Origin: an uncultured beta proteobacterium
Lineage (GTDB): Bacteria; Pseudomonadota; Gammaproteobacteria; Burkholderiales; Burkholderiaceae_C
Reading direction: 5' to 3'
DNA length: 64,000 bases
Assembly: GCA_903823025.1 (NCBI GenBank)
Contig: CAIJRK010000044.1
Coordinates: forward strand, 62,001 to 126,000
In this document: in pieces, positions 1 to 7,282 of the stretch
How positions within the stretch are numbered: the stretch's first letter is position 1
How the letters are laid out: every line of letters starts with the position of its first letter
Position numbers and translations under genes: made by a program
Notes under the pieces: model-generated
Databases searched by the model: none
The model's input: the letters and a program-made list of their open reading frames with translations, nothing else
What the model was told of the DNA's origin: nothing

Positions 1-1
1 C

Positions 2-973
2 GGCATTGAACCCAATCCAGGATTTGATACCGCGATGAAAGCCGTGCAAAAAGTGCGCGAAGGCGGCTTTGACTTTTTGCTCGCCGTCGGCGGTGGTTCG
101 GTCATTGATGCCACTAAATTTATCGCCGCTGCCGCCCTGTTTGAAGGCGACGCCTGGAACATCTTGCTGCAAGGCGGCAAAAACATCACCCAAGCCTTGC
201 CTTTTGGCTCGGTGCTGACCTTGCCCGCCACGGGTTCAGAAATGAACAAGGGCAGCGTGATTACGCGCCACGATATTGATGCCAAACTGCCGTTTCAGAG
301 TGCCTATGTGTACCCGCAGTTCTCGGTGCTGGACCCCACCAAAACCTACACCTTGCCAAAGAAGCAGCTCGCCAATGGCGTGGTCGATGCGTTTGTTCAC
401 ACCGTAGAGCAATACCTGACCTATCCCGTGAATGCGCCTGTGCATGATCGTTTTGCCGAAAGCTTGTTGCAAACGCTGGTTGAAATCGGCCCACGCCTGT
501 TGACCGCCACCGAACCCAACTACGACGACCGCGCCACCCTAATGTGGTCCGCCACACTGGCCCTGAACGGTTTGATTGGCGCGGGCGTGCCGCAAGATTG
601 GGCCACGCACATGATTGGCCACGAGTTGACCGCGCAGCACAACATCGACCACGCCCGCACGCTGGCCATCGTGCTGCCAGCGCTCTTGAACGAACGCCGC
701 GTGCAAAAGCACGACAAGCTGTTGCAATACGGCGAACGTGTCTGGGGCATTCGCACCGGCACGGACGACGAGCGCATCACAGCGGCCATTGAGAAAACCC
801 GTGACTTCTTTGAAAGCCTGGGCATTCCAACCCGCTTGAGCGCTTACGGACTGGGCGCCGAGGCCATCGACGTGGTGGTTCGCCAACTGAAAGAACACGG
901 CATGACCCAACTCAGTGAACACGGAGATCTGACGCCAGAGATCAGCCGCCGGATTCTTGAAGCGGCACTTTGA
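2..973 (+). CDS. Iron-containing alcohol dehydrogenase, YqhD/butanol dehydrogenase type (5' end outside window)
   Basis: The reading frame is open from base 2, so the true start lies before the window. The visible residues include the GGGSVID nucleotide-binding segment typical of group III iron alcohol dehydrogenases. They also hold the metal-ligand pattern, with the D/H residues of DAFVHTVEQY and the HMIGHELTAQHNIDHA stretch carrying several histidines. Family members reduce aldehydes with NADPH in the cytoplasm, using a catalytic divalent metal. The stop TGA at 971-973 overlaps the Shine-Dalgarno region of the next gene, which suggests co-transcription with the downstream NADP oxidoreductase. 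The substrate cannot be read from the sequence. The family assignment is firm, the exact enzyme is not. Confidence 0.9.
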   Translation, partial: GIEPNPGFDTAMKAVQKVREGGFDFLLAVGGGSVIDATKFIAAAALFEGDAWNILLQGGKNITQALPFGSVLTLPATGSEMNKGSVITRHDIDAKLPFQSAYVYPQFSVLDPTKTYTLPKKQLANGVVDAFVHTVEQYLTYPVNAPVHDRFAESLLQTLVEIGPRLLTATEPNYDDRATLMWSATLALNGLIGAGVPQDWATHMIGHELTAQHNIDHARTLAIVLPALLNERRVQKHDKLLQYGERVWGIRTGTDDERITAAIEKTRDFFESLGIPTRLSAYGLGAEAIDVVVRQLKEHGMTQLSEHGDLTPEISRRILEAAL

Positions 974-984
974 AAGGACGCTTG

Positions 985-2019
985 ATGACGCAAACCAACA
1001 CTGTTAACCGCCAGCTCCAACTGGCCTCACGCCCGATCGGCGCGCCAACAGCGGCCAACTTCAACCTCGCCACCCATCCCGTGCCGACGGCGGGTGCCGG
1101 TCAGGTGTTGTTGCGAACCGTGTATTTGTCGCTGGATCCCTACATGCGGGGCCGCATGAGCGATGCCCCGAGCTATGCCGCCTCGGTAGATGTAGGGGCC
1201 ACGATGGTGGGGGCAACTGTTTGCCGTGTGCAAACCAGCCAACTGGACGGCTTTGCAGAAGGCGAATGGGTGCTGGCCTACACCGGCTGGCAAGACTATG
1301 CCGTCTCCGATGGCACGGGGCTGACCAAGCTTGATCCGGCCATGACACACCCCTCCTACGCCTTGGGCGTGTTGGGCATGACCGGCTTCACCGCCTACAT
1401 GGGACTGCTGGACATTGGCGCCCCCAAACCCGAAGAAACCGTGGTCGTTGCAGCGGCCACTGGTGCCGTGGGGTCGGTGGTTGGCCAAATCGCCAAACTC
1501 AAAGGCTGCCGCGTTGTGGGCATTGCGGGTGGCCCTGAAAAGTGTCGGACTGCCGTTGAAGAACTGGGCTTTGACGCCTGTATTGATCATCACAACCCCG
1601 ACTTGGCAGTGCAGCTAGCGGCGGCTTGCCCCCAAGGCATTGACGTATATTTTGAAAACGTGGGCGGTCAAGTCTTTAACGCGGTGCTGGCGCTGCTCAA
1701 CACCTCAGCCCGGGTGCCGGTTTGCGGTTTGATTGCCGACTACAACAGCACCTCGCTACCGACTGGCCCGGATTGCACACCACTGCTCATGCGCACGCTG
1801 CTGACCAAGCGCATTCGGATGCAAGGTTTCATTATTTTTGAAGACTACGGCCACCGCTATCCCGAATTTGCCAAAGACATGGGCGAGTGGTTGACCCGTG
1901 GCCAGATCAAATTCCGGGAAGACGTGGTGGACGGTCTTGAGAATGCGCCGCAAGCGTTTATTGGTTTGCTTGAAGGCAAGAACTTTGGGAAATTGATCAT
2001 TCGCGTCGCCCGCGATTAA
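985..2019 (+). CDS. NADP-dependent oxidoreductase, MDR family (CurA/YncB type)
   Basis: A 344-residue zinc-independent medium-chain dehydrogenase/reductase. The N-terminal catalytic fold has the SLDPYMRGRM motif typical of the CurA/leukotriene B4 12-hydroxydehydrogenase group. The Rossmann domain has AAATGAVGSVVGQIAKLKG and the YFENVGG segment. These enzymes reduce alpha,beta-unsaturated carbonyls with NADPH. A longer frame exists from a TTG at 970, but ATG 985 is preferred because AAGGA at 974-978 sits six bases before it. It follows the alcohol dehydrogenase with almost no gap, so the two probably form an aldehyde/enone detoxification pair. The substrate is not known. Confidence 0.9.
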   Translation: MTQTNTVNRQLQLASRPIGAPTAANFNLATHPVPTAGAGQVLLRTVYLSLDPYMRGRMSDAPSYAASVDVGATMVGATVCRVQTSQLDGFAEGEWVLAYTGWQDYAVSDGTGLTKLDPAMTHPSYALGVLGMTGFTAYMGLLDIGAPKPEETVVVAAATGAVGSVVGQIAKLKGCRVVGIAGGPEKCRTAVEELGFDACIDHHNPDLAVQLAAACPQGIDVYFENVGGQVFNAVLALLNTSARVPVCGLIADYNSTSLPTGPDCTPLLMRTLLTKRIRMQGFIIFEDYGHRYPEFAKDMGEWLTRGQIKFREDVVDGLENAPQAFIGLLEGKNFGKLIIRVARD

Positions 2020-2087
2020 TCTGCGGCGTCGAATCGTCGGCCTGCTACGATGGCAACGCTGATCCCGGCATGTCTCCCTAAAACGCG

Positions 2088-3167
2088 ATGAATTCCTCCG
2101 ACGAAAAAGTGTCCTCCTACTTTGAGAACCGGGCGCTGATGCTGCTACTGGTTATCGTGTCCGTGGCGCTAGGCTGGATTTTGTTGCCGTTTTACGGGGC
2201 GATCATGTGGGGTTCCATCATTGCGCTGCTGTTTGCACCCTTGTACCGCCGACTGCTGCCACGTCTAAAGAACCGGCGCACACCGGCGGCACTACTGACT
2301 TTGCTGATTGTGCTGGTCATCGTCATTCTTCCGCTGGCTTTGATTACCGCCTCTTTATCACGCGAAGCTGCCTTGGTTTATCAAGGCCTGCAGTCTGGCG
2401 CGTTCAATCCGGCACGCTACTTCAGTGGCGTTTTTGATGCGCTTCCAGAATGGGCGACGGCGCTGCTACGCCGCTTCGGCATGGGCGACTTTGACACGCT
2501 GCAGCGGCGGCTGGTCGCGATGTTGGCGCAGGGCAGTCAGTTCATTGCAACGCAGGCGCTCAGCATCGGCCAGCTCACCTTTGAATTTGTGGTGAGCTTC
2601 TTTATTACCTTGTACCTGGCCTTCTTTCTGATCCGCGATGGCGACAGCGTCGCGCATGGCCTGCGCCGCGCGCTGCCCCTGGCACCTCAACACAAGCAAG
2701 AACTCATCAAAAAATTCACGACTGTGATTCGGGCCACGGTCAAGGGCAATTTGCTGGTAGCTGCTGTGCAAGGCGGTCTGGGTGGCCTCGCGTTTTGGTA
2801 TCTAGGCGTCAGTGGCGCCTTGCTATGGGCTGTGCTGATGACGTTTTTGTCCTTACTCCCCGCCATCGGCGCCGGGCTGGTCTGGCTTCCTGTGGCGGGC
2901 TACTTTTTGATGACTGGCGCCATCTGGCAGGGCACTGCGTTGATTGTTTATGGCGTGCTGGTTATTGGGCTGGTCGATAACTTGCTGCGCCCTATTCTGG
3001 TCGGCAAAGACACCCGGATGCCGGACTACGTGGTGATGATCACCACGCTGGGCGGCATGGCCGTGTTTGGTATCAACGGCTTTGTTCTTGGCCCCGCAAT
3101 TGCAGCCATGTTCATTGCGGTTTGGCACATCTACGTGACAACCCGCTTTAACGCCACCGGCAACTGA
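2088..3167 (+). CDS. AI-2E family transporter (UPF0118/PerM-like)
   Basis: A 359-residue integral membrane protein with paired N-terminal hydrophobic helices (about residues 17-55 and 68-90), a soluble central part and several C-terminal helices. The family signature is visible near the end as DNLLRPILVGKDTRMPDYVV. The length is normal for the AI-2E/PerM family, which includes the AI-2 exporter TqsA and proteins implicated in sodium/proton exchange or polyamine-related permeability. It stands alone after the oxidoreductase, 68 bases downstream. The transported substrate cannot be predicted. Confidence 0.88.
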   Translation: MNSSDEKVSSYFENRALMLLLVIVSVALGWILLPFYGAIMWGSIIALLFAPLYRRLLPRLKNRRTPAALLTLLIVLVIVILPLALITASLSREAALVYQGLQSGAFNPARYFSGVFDALPEWATALLRRFGMGDFDTLQRRLVAMLAQGSQFIATQALSIGQLTFEFVVSFFITLYLAFFLIRDGDSVAHGLRRALPLAPQHKQELIKKFTTVIRATVKGNLLVAAVQGGLGGLAFWYLGVSGALLWAVLMTFLSLLPAIGAGLVWLPVAGYFLMTGAIWQGTALIVYGVLVIGLVDNLLRPILVGKDTRMPDYVVMITTLGGMAVFGINGFVLGPAIAAMFIAVWHIYVTTRFNATGN

Positions 3168-3177
3168 AGCACCCGGT

Positions 3178-3365
3178 TTAGTTTTTATTTTTCAGCGGGC
3201 AGGTGTTCAAACCTAGTAAAGTGTAGGCGGGGCACCAGCCGATCAGGCCAGTGGCCAGCGGCACAACGCCTAACCAACCCCACCAGGCGAGGCCATCAGA
3301 CCTAACAACACCAAACCAGCCACGACGCGCACGATGCGGTCAATACCGCCTTCATTTGTTTTCAT
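3178..3365 (-). pseudogene. Frameshifted DUF2892 (YgaP-type) inner-membrane protein
   Basis: From ATG at 3365 (AGGAGA just upstream) the minus strand reads MKTNEGGIDRIVRVVAGLVL, the standard start of DUF2892 proteins, but hits TAG after about 31 codons. One frame over, the rest of the family appears: WWGWLGVVPLATGLIGWCPA followed by YTLLGLNTCPLKNKN and TAA at 3178-3180. The interval is 188 bases where 189 would make an intact 62-residue protein, so one base is missing, near 3290-3300. Either a real inactivation or a base error. Too short for a standard ORF list in either frame. Confidence 0.8.
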
Positions 3366-3596
3366 TCATATCTCCTGAAAAGGGTTAATCGCTGGATTAA
3401 ACCTTTGTTTGACGCTTGCGTCTGTGACAAAAGTCACGCAGCTTCAGGGTGTGTGCAGGGCGCCCAGCTCACGCCGTATCGAGCCATAAAAGAGGGGTGA
3501 TTTGGCGGGATTCAGTTAAGCGTGTCGCGAGGATGAGCCAACGGCAATAGGTGTTCGCCGTCGAGGGATCAGCCATCCGTTTTTAAACTCGCAGAC

Positions 3597-4079
3597 TTAA
3601 GGCGCAGCCCGAAGCGCCATAAACCGCTGCTCCATCTCGCGGCGCATTTGCTTACGCACGATGGCCGCAGCATGGCGGCGATTTTCATCAAGGGTGACCG
3701 GGCGCAAGGGCATCACCGACTCGGGTTTTTTGTCTTCACCCAGCGCCACCATCGTGAAGAAACAACTGTTAACGTGGCGCACTTCGCGGGTTCGAATGTT
3801 CTCTGCAATCACCTTGATACCGACTTCCATGGATGATGTTCCCGTGTGATTCACCGACGCCAGAAACGTCACCAACTCGCCGACATGAATCGGTTGGCGA
3901 AACATAACCTGATCCACAGTGAGCGTCACCACGTAGCGCCCTGCATACCGACTCGCGCAAGCGTAGGCGACCTGATCAAGCAATTTAAGAATCGTCCCGC
4001 CGTGAACGTTGCCAGAAAAGTTAGCGGTATCGGGTGTCATCAAGACGGTCATAGAAAGTTGGTGTGCAGGTAAATCCAT
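3597..4079 (-). CDS. Acyl-CoA thioesterase, hotdog fold (YciA/BACH type)
   Basis: A 160-residue single hotdog domain. It has the GNVHGGTILKLLDQVAYACA segment that forms the hotdog helix and carries the conserved glycine-rich turn and catalytic aspartate region. The FRQPIHVGELV strand follows. YciA-type enzymes hydrolyse acyl-CoA thioesters in the cytoplasm, with broad chain-length use. It is the last of a minus-strand run with the MBL-fold hydrolase (58 bases between them), although no functional link is evident. Length and motifs are normal for the family. Confidence 0.9.
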   Translation of the reverse strand: MDLPAHQLSMTVLMTPDTANFSGNVHGGTILKLLDQVAYACASRYAGRYVVTLTVDQVMFRQPIHVGELVTFLASVNHTGTSSMEVGIKVIAENIRTREVRHVNSCFFTMVALGEDKKPESVMPLRPVTLDENRRHAAAIVRKQMRREMEQRFMALRAAP

Positions 4080-4137
4080 TAGAAAGTCTTTTTTAAAAAA
4101 TCTGATTATGCGGGCGCTCGCCTAGCGGTGCCGCTAA

Positions 4138-5070
4138 TCAACCCGCATTCCTAATCATCACGCCGTCTCGCGACGCCGCGCCGGAGCGGACTAATTCCTC
4201 AATCAGGTGATCAACCCATTCAAAAAAATCTACCGTTGAAAAATACCGTTCATGAATCAACACCACGTAAGGCGTGCTACCGGCCCACCCGATGAAGGAG
4301 CCAATGTCAAGACTTTGCGCTTCAAGAAGCTTGAATTTCAACAGGACTTTGGTCGCGTACTTGATATGTTTCTCAGGATGAGAGACAAAACCAGCCAGAC
4401 GTTCGCGGGCATTAGCGATAGATTTTTTTACACCAGAAAAAGCCGGGCCGTGACCGGGAATCACGATGTCGGGTTTTAACGCCTCAATCAGATCAATCGT
4501 TTTGGCCACGTCGTCAAACGCAGCCATCCCTTCCAGTTCGGGAAAGACAACACCAAACCCGCGTTCCCACAACGCATCCGCCGAGACCAGCACACGAGTA
4601 ACCGGTTCAAACAAAATAACCGAATGCGGGTCATGCCCCGGCGCGGCATGAACTTGCCACAGTTGGTCGCCCAATTGAAGGTCTGTGCCGGGTCGCAGCA
4701 ACGCATCAAATCCGAATTTTTGGCACTGTTGTCCTGTAGGGGTGTAAGCCAATGCCTGCGGATTCCAGTCCTGAACGTGGGCTGACAACCCCGGCGGAAT
4801 ATGAGTCACAAGATCAGGATAGGTGTTTTGCAGCGCAGCATTGCCACCACAGTGATCACTGTGCAAATGGGTGTTGAGTAGGAGATCAAGAGGACGCCCG
4901 GCCAAGGTTGAGGCAACAAGCGCTACCGTTTGTTCTGCATGTAAACCATAGCCACTGTCAATCAAGGCAGATGATTTTTTTCCAACCAACAAGAGGTTGT
5001 TTGACGAGAGCCATCCTCGCTCAAAAACGGTCATATTTTCGGGCAATGTAGGGCGGTTATTGTCTAGCAT
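4138..5070 (-). CDS. MBL-fold metallo-hydrolase
   Basis: A 310-residue metallo-beta-lactamase-fold protein. The metal motif is NTHLHSDHCGG (HxHxDH), with the third ligand in AAPGHDPHSVI and later ligands at SADALWERGFG and the PGHGPAF segment. The family covers glyoxalase-II-like hydrolases and quorum-sensing lactonases, and the substrate cannot be chosen from sequence. It overlaps no gene and is followed by the thioesterase. The start at 5070 lies 19 bases after the FFLEELY gene's stop at 5090, so the two are probably one transcript. Confidence 0.88.
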   Translation of the reverse strand: MLDNNRPTLPENMTVFERGWLSSNNLLLVGKKSSALIDSGYGLHAEQTVALVASTLAGRPLDLLLNTHLHSDHCGGNAALQNTYPDLVTHIPPGLSAHVQDWNPQALAYTPTGQQCQKFGFDALLRPGTDLQLGDQLWQVHAAPGHDPHSVILFEPVTRVLVSADALWERGFGVVFPELEGMAAFDDVAKTIDLIEALKPDIVIPGHGPAFSGVKKSIANARERLAGFVSHPEKHIKYATKVLLKFKLLEAQSLDIGSFIGWAGSTPYVVLIHERYFSTVDFFEWVDHLIEELVRSGAASRDGVMIRNAG

Positions 5071-5089
5071 AGTGAGTGCATCGCCGCGA

Positions 5090-5827
5090 CTAGCGGGCTT
5101 GTCCTAATAGGTGGTTGATTTCAGTTTCGCAGATCAAGGGGTCTGCATCAAAAAGTAGGCGCATGAGTTTGGATTCTCGCGCCTGCAAGGTTTCTAAAAA
5201 GTAGGAGGCGCTTTTTCCTTGTTTTCCCATCGCGACAAAAGTGTCGAAGCCTGACTCCAGAAATTTTTGTAGCGCGCCTAAACCGGCCAGGTTAGCCGGA
5301 CCGCGCATCATCTTGAGCATCAAGCGAAGCCCGGGCGTGCGCGTGAGCCGATCCAGCTCGCGACCCAGGTTTACAACGCTCGCTAATTGGAGATCACGGT
5401 CGGGGCGGCGACCTACATCACGCCAGGCGGCCACATAACGGGCGACATCAGGCACTCCGGCGTGACGTAGCCAGTGTTGAGCCATCGCCATATCCAGCGT
5501 TTCAGACAGATGATGCAACTGCGCCAATAAAACAGCGGTTTGAACCACTTGCGCGGGGAAAATTCGCTCTAATGCACCGGCAATGCGGGCAAATTGCGCA
5601 TCACGCCCGGTGTAGTCCTTGGCGCTGTAAAGCTCTTCCAGAAAGAACCGGCCCGCCAGTCGATAGGGTTCTGATTGAAACAAATCGGCATAAGTCCCCG
5701 CAAACCGGCGCGCCTGAAGCGCCTTGATCTGGCGCACCGCCAGCGCCAATCCGGGCGTGTTGGCTGCGGTGTGCCGCAATTGGGCAACGTGCATGACAGC
5801 GTCGCGAATAATGTGTGTAGCGTCCAT
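5090..5827 (-). CDS. FFLEELY motif protein, function unknown
   Basis: A 245-residue soluble, helix-rich protein with the diagnostic motif AGRFFLEELYSAKDY at about residues 55-70. Proteins with this motif are conserved in beta- and gammaproteobacteria, but no function is established that I know of. No signal peptide or membrane segment is seen. The start at 5827 is just 48 bases from the divergently transcribed CWC gene at 5876, so the two share an upstream region. It leads a minus-strand run FFLEELY-MBL hydrolase-thioesterase. Confidence 0.8.
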   Translation of the reverse strand: MDATHIIRDAVMHVAQLRHTAANTPGLALAVRQIKALQARRFAGTYADLFQSEPYRLAGRFFLEELYSAKDYTGRDAQFARIAGALERIFPAQVVQTAVLLAQLHHLSETLDMAMAQHWLRHAGVPDVARYVAAWRDVGRRPDRDLQLASVVNLGRELDRLTRTPGLRLMLKMMRGPANLAGLGALQKFLESGFDTFVAMGKQGKSASYFLETLQARESKLMRLLFDADPLICETEINHLLGQAR

Positions 5828-5875
5828 ATCGTTTCGAGTCTATCGAGTTGTCATTTTTTATTCTGGAGCCTTCTT

Positions 5876-6112
5876 ATGTCACCTATTTCGCCCGTTTCTC
5901 CTGTTGAGGCAACCCCATTAATTGACCCAAATTTGTGCCCTTTATGCGGTCAAGCCAACCAATGCGCCATGGAAATTGAACGCACAACAGGCCTTAAACA
6001 ACCGCCTTGCTGGTGCACCCAAGCCACCTTTACGGCGGCATTGTTGGCCCGTATTCCGGAAAAATCGCAGGGAAAAGCGTGCATTTGTTCAGCCTGTGGC
6101 CAGCCGTTTTAG
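5876..6112 (+). CDS. Cysteine-rich CWC family protein
   Basis: A 78-residue protein with paired cysteines: CPLCGQANQC at about residues 19-28, PPCWC in the middle and ACICSACGQPF at the end. This is the cysteine-rich CWC family pattern, probably a small zinc-binding protein. A longer open frame runs back to 5675, but it overlaps the divergent FFLEELY gene, and ATG 5876 has TGGAG a few bases upstream. The gene ends just before the DnaA-box-rich noncoding region. Function unknown. Confidence 0.82.
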   Translation: MSPISPVSPVEATPLIDPNLCPLCGQANQCAMEIERTTGLKQPPCWCTQATFTAALLARIPEKSQGKACICSACGQPF

Positions 6113-6176
6113 CATTCAGGTCTGTCCGCTCTTTTTTAAAACGTCAAAATTTGTCAACCTGCCGATGAAATTAGCC

Positions 6177-6420
6177 TGTGGATAAGGTTGTGGATAATTC
6201 GGGGATAACTTCATAGTTATCCACAGGAAAACCGAAAACTGAAAGTTGTCCACAATTTTGTACACCAGCCGTACACGGTTATGCACAGGGTTATGCTTCG
6301 TGTAACCCCTTGTTTTTAAAAAGGAATAGTGGGTTATCCACAGAAAAGTGCTTCCTTCTACTACTACTACTAGGTATTAATAGAAATAAGAAGTAATAGA
6401 AGAGGATAACTTTTTAGCCT
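6177..6420. other. Origin-like region: DnaA-box cluster, (CTA)5 DnaA-trio-like run and AT-rich tract
   Basis: No gene lies between 6113 and 6479. Exact TTATCCACA boxes occur at 6177-6185 and 6189-6197 (minus), 6217-6225 and 6334-6342 (plus). The variants TTGTCCACA at 6246-6254 and TTATGCACA at 6279-6287 fit the looser consensus. A further weak site sits near 6200-6208. After the last exact box come 15 bases and then five CTA repeats at 6358-6372. An AT-rich stretch follows to about 6400. The order DnaA box, short spacer, CTA/GAT trinucleotides (DnaA-trio), AT-rich unwinding region is that of bacterial origins. Genes read away on both sides (minus 3597-5827, plus 6480-15264). No dnaA, dnaN or parAB is in the window, so this may be oriC, a second or plasmid-derived origin, or a DnaA-titration site. 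Confidence 0.7.
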
Positions 6421-6444
6421 GATTTCAGCCTAAAACCATCGTTA

Positions 6445-6478
6445 ATTCAATAGTTCAACACAAGTTGTATAGTTGAAT
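6445..6478 (+). promoter_or_regulatory. Probable ArsR operator/promoter
   Basis: An imperfect inverted repeat, ATTCAA at 6445-6450 and TTGAAT at 6473-6478 with inner CAAC/GTTG arms, ends two bases before the arsR start codon. ArsR repressors bind such dyads in their own promoter and release it on binding As(III). A TATAGT hexamer at 6468-6473 lies within the right arm. If it is the -10 element, transcription would start at or very near the ATG, giving a leaderless message. No ribosome-binding site is visible. Confidence 0.55.
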
Positions 6479-6479
6479 C

Positions 6480-6866
6480 ATGGATAAATTATCGGCACCC
6501 CTCGTTTTTGAATCGTTGTCATCCGCTTTGCGTTTGGAGATTTACCGACACCTCGTCAAAGAAGGCCCCGCTGGCTTGGTCGCCGGAGAAATTTCTACGC
6601 AACTGGCGATACCGCCCACCAACCTCTCGTTTCATCTCAAAGCCTTAACGCACGCCAAATTGCTGACCTGCGTGCAGGAAGGGCGATTTTTGCGTTATCG
6701 CGCCAATCTGGCGTTGATGCAGGAATTAATCGCGTACCTCACCGAGGAATGTTGCGCCGGACATCCCGAGTTATGCGTCGAGATTCCTGTGCCCGTGAGC
6801 CGTCCTGCTTTTCCGTTGACAGCGAAGCAAATCGAGCTGGATTACCTCGGTTTATCGCCTCAATAA
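6480..6866 (+). CDS. arsR: ArsR-family arsenic-responsive repressor
   Basis: A 128-residue winged-helix repressor. The recognition region is visible as STQLAIPPTNLSFHLKALTHA, with the wing at EGRFLRYRANL. Three cysteines, C91, C92 and C99 in EECCAGHPELC, lie after the wing. This is the C-terminal As(III) site arrangement of Acidithiobacillus-type ArsR rather than the alpha3-helix CxC site of plasmid R773. The protein should repress the ars genes and release DNA when As(III)/Sb(III) binds. It is the first gene of the operon, 31 bases before arsD. Confidence 0.93.
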   Translation: MDKLSAPLVFESLSSALRLEIYRHLVKEGPAGLVAGEISTQLAIPPTNLSFHLKALTHAKLLTCVQEGRFLRYRANLALMQELIAYLTEECCAGHPELCVEIPVPVSRPAFPLTAKQIELDYLGLSPQ

Positions 6867-6897
6867 TTTTTTATTCAACCTCCCATGGAATTTCAAA

Positions 6898-7266
6898 ATG
6901 AAAAAAATACAAGTCTTTGAACCCGCTTTGTGCTGCAGTAGCGGTGTTTGTGGCGTAAATGTTGATCAGGAGCTGGTTGCTTTCTCTGCGGATGTGGATT
7001 GGGCGCGTTTAAAGGGGTGTCAGGTCAATCGTTTTAACCTAGCCAATACCCCCCTGGCCTTTTCAGAAAATAATGCCGTAAAGGCCGTTCTGATGCGTTC
7101 TGGCGTTGAGGCTTTGCCGCTGACTTTGCTGGATGGCGAAGTGGCTTTGACCGGTCGTTATCCAAACCGTGACGAACTGGCGCTTTGGATGGGCGCTACA
7201 GCCCCTGAAACCGACCCCCTTGCGCCCACTGCGAGCGGTTGCTGTTCTGGCGGCTCAAGCTGCTGA
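6898..7266 (+). CDS. arsD: ArsD arsenic metallochaperone
   Basis: A 122-residue ArsD. The N-terminal EPALCCSSGVCGV carries C12, C13 and C18, the As(III)-binding triad of ArsD. The C-terminus adds SGCCSGGSSC (C115, C116, C122), like the extra vicinal cysteines of longer ArsD proteins. ArsD passes As(III) to the ArsA ATPase and raises its affinity. The gene sits between arsR and arsA, the usual arsRDA order, with 16 bases to arsA. The RBS is GGAATTT-poor but the start matches the family. Confidence 0.93.
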   Translation: MKKIQVFEPALCCSSGVCGVNVDQELVAFSADVDWARLKGCQVNRFNLANTPLAFSENNAVKAVLMRSGVEALPLTLLDGEVALTGRYPNRDELALWMGATAPETDPLAPTASGCCSGGSSC

Positions 7267-7282
7267 GACTCTGGAGCCAACC

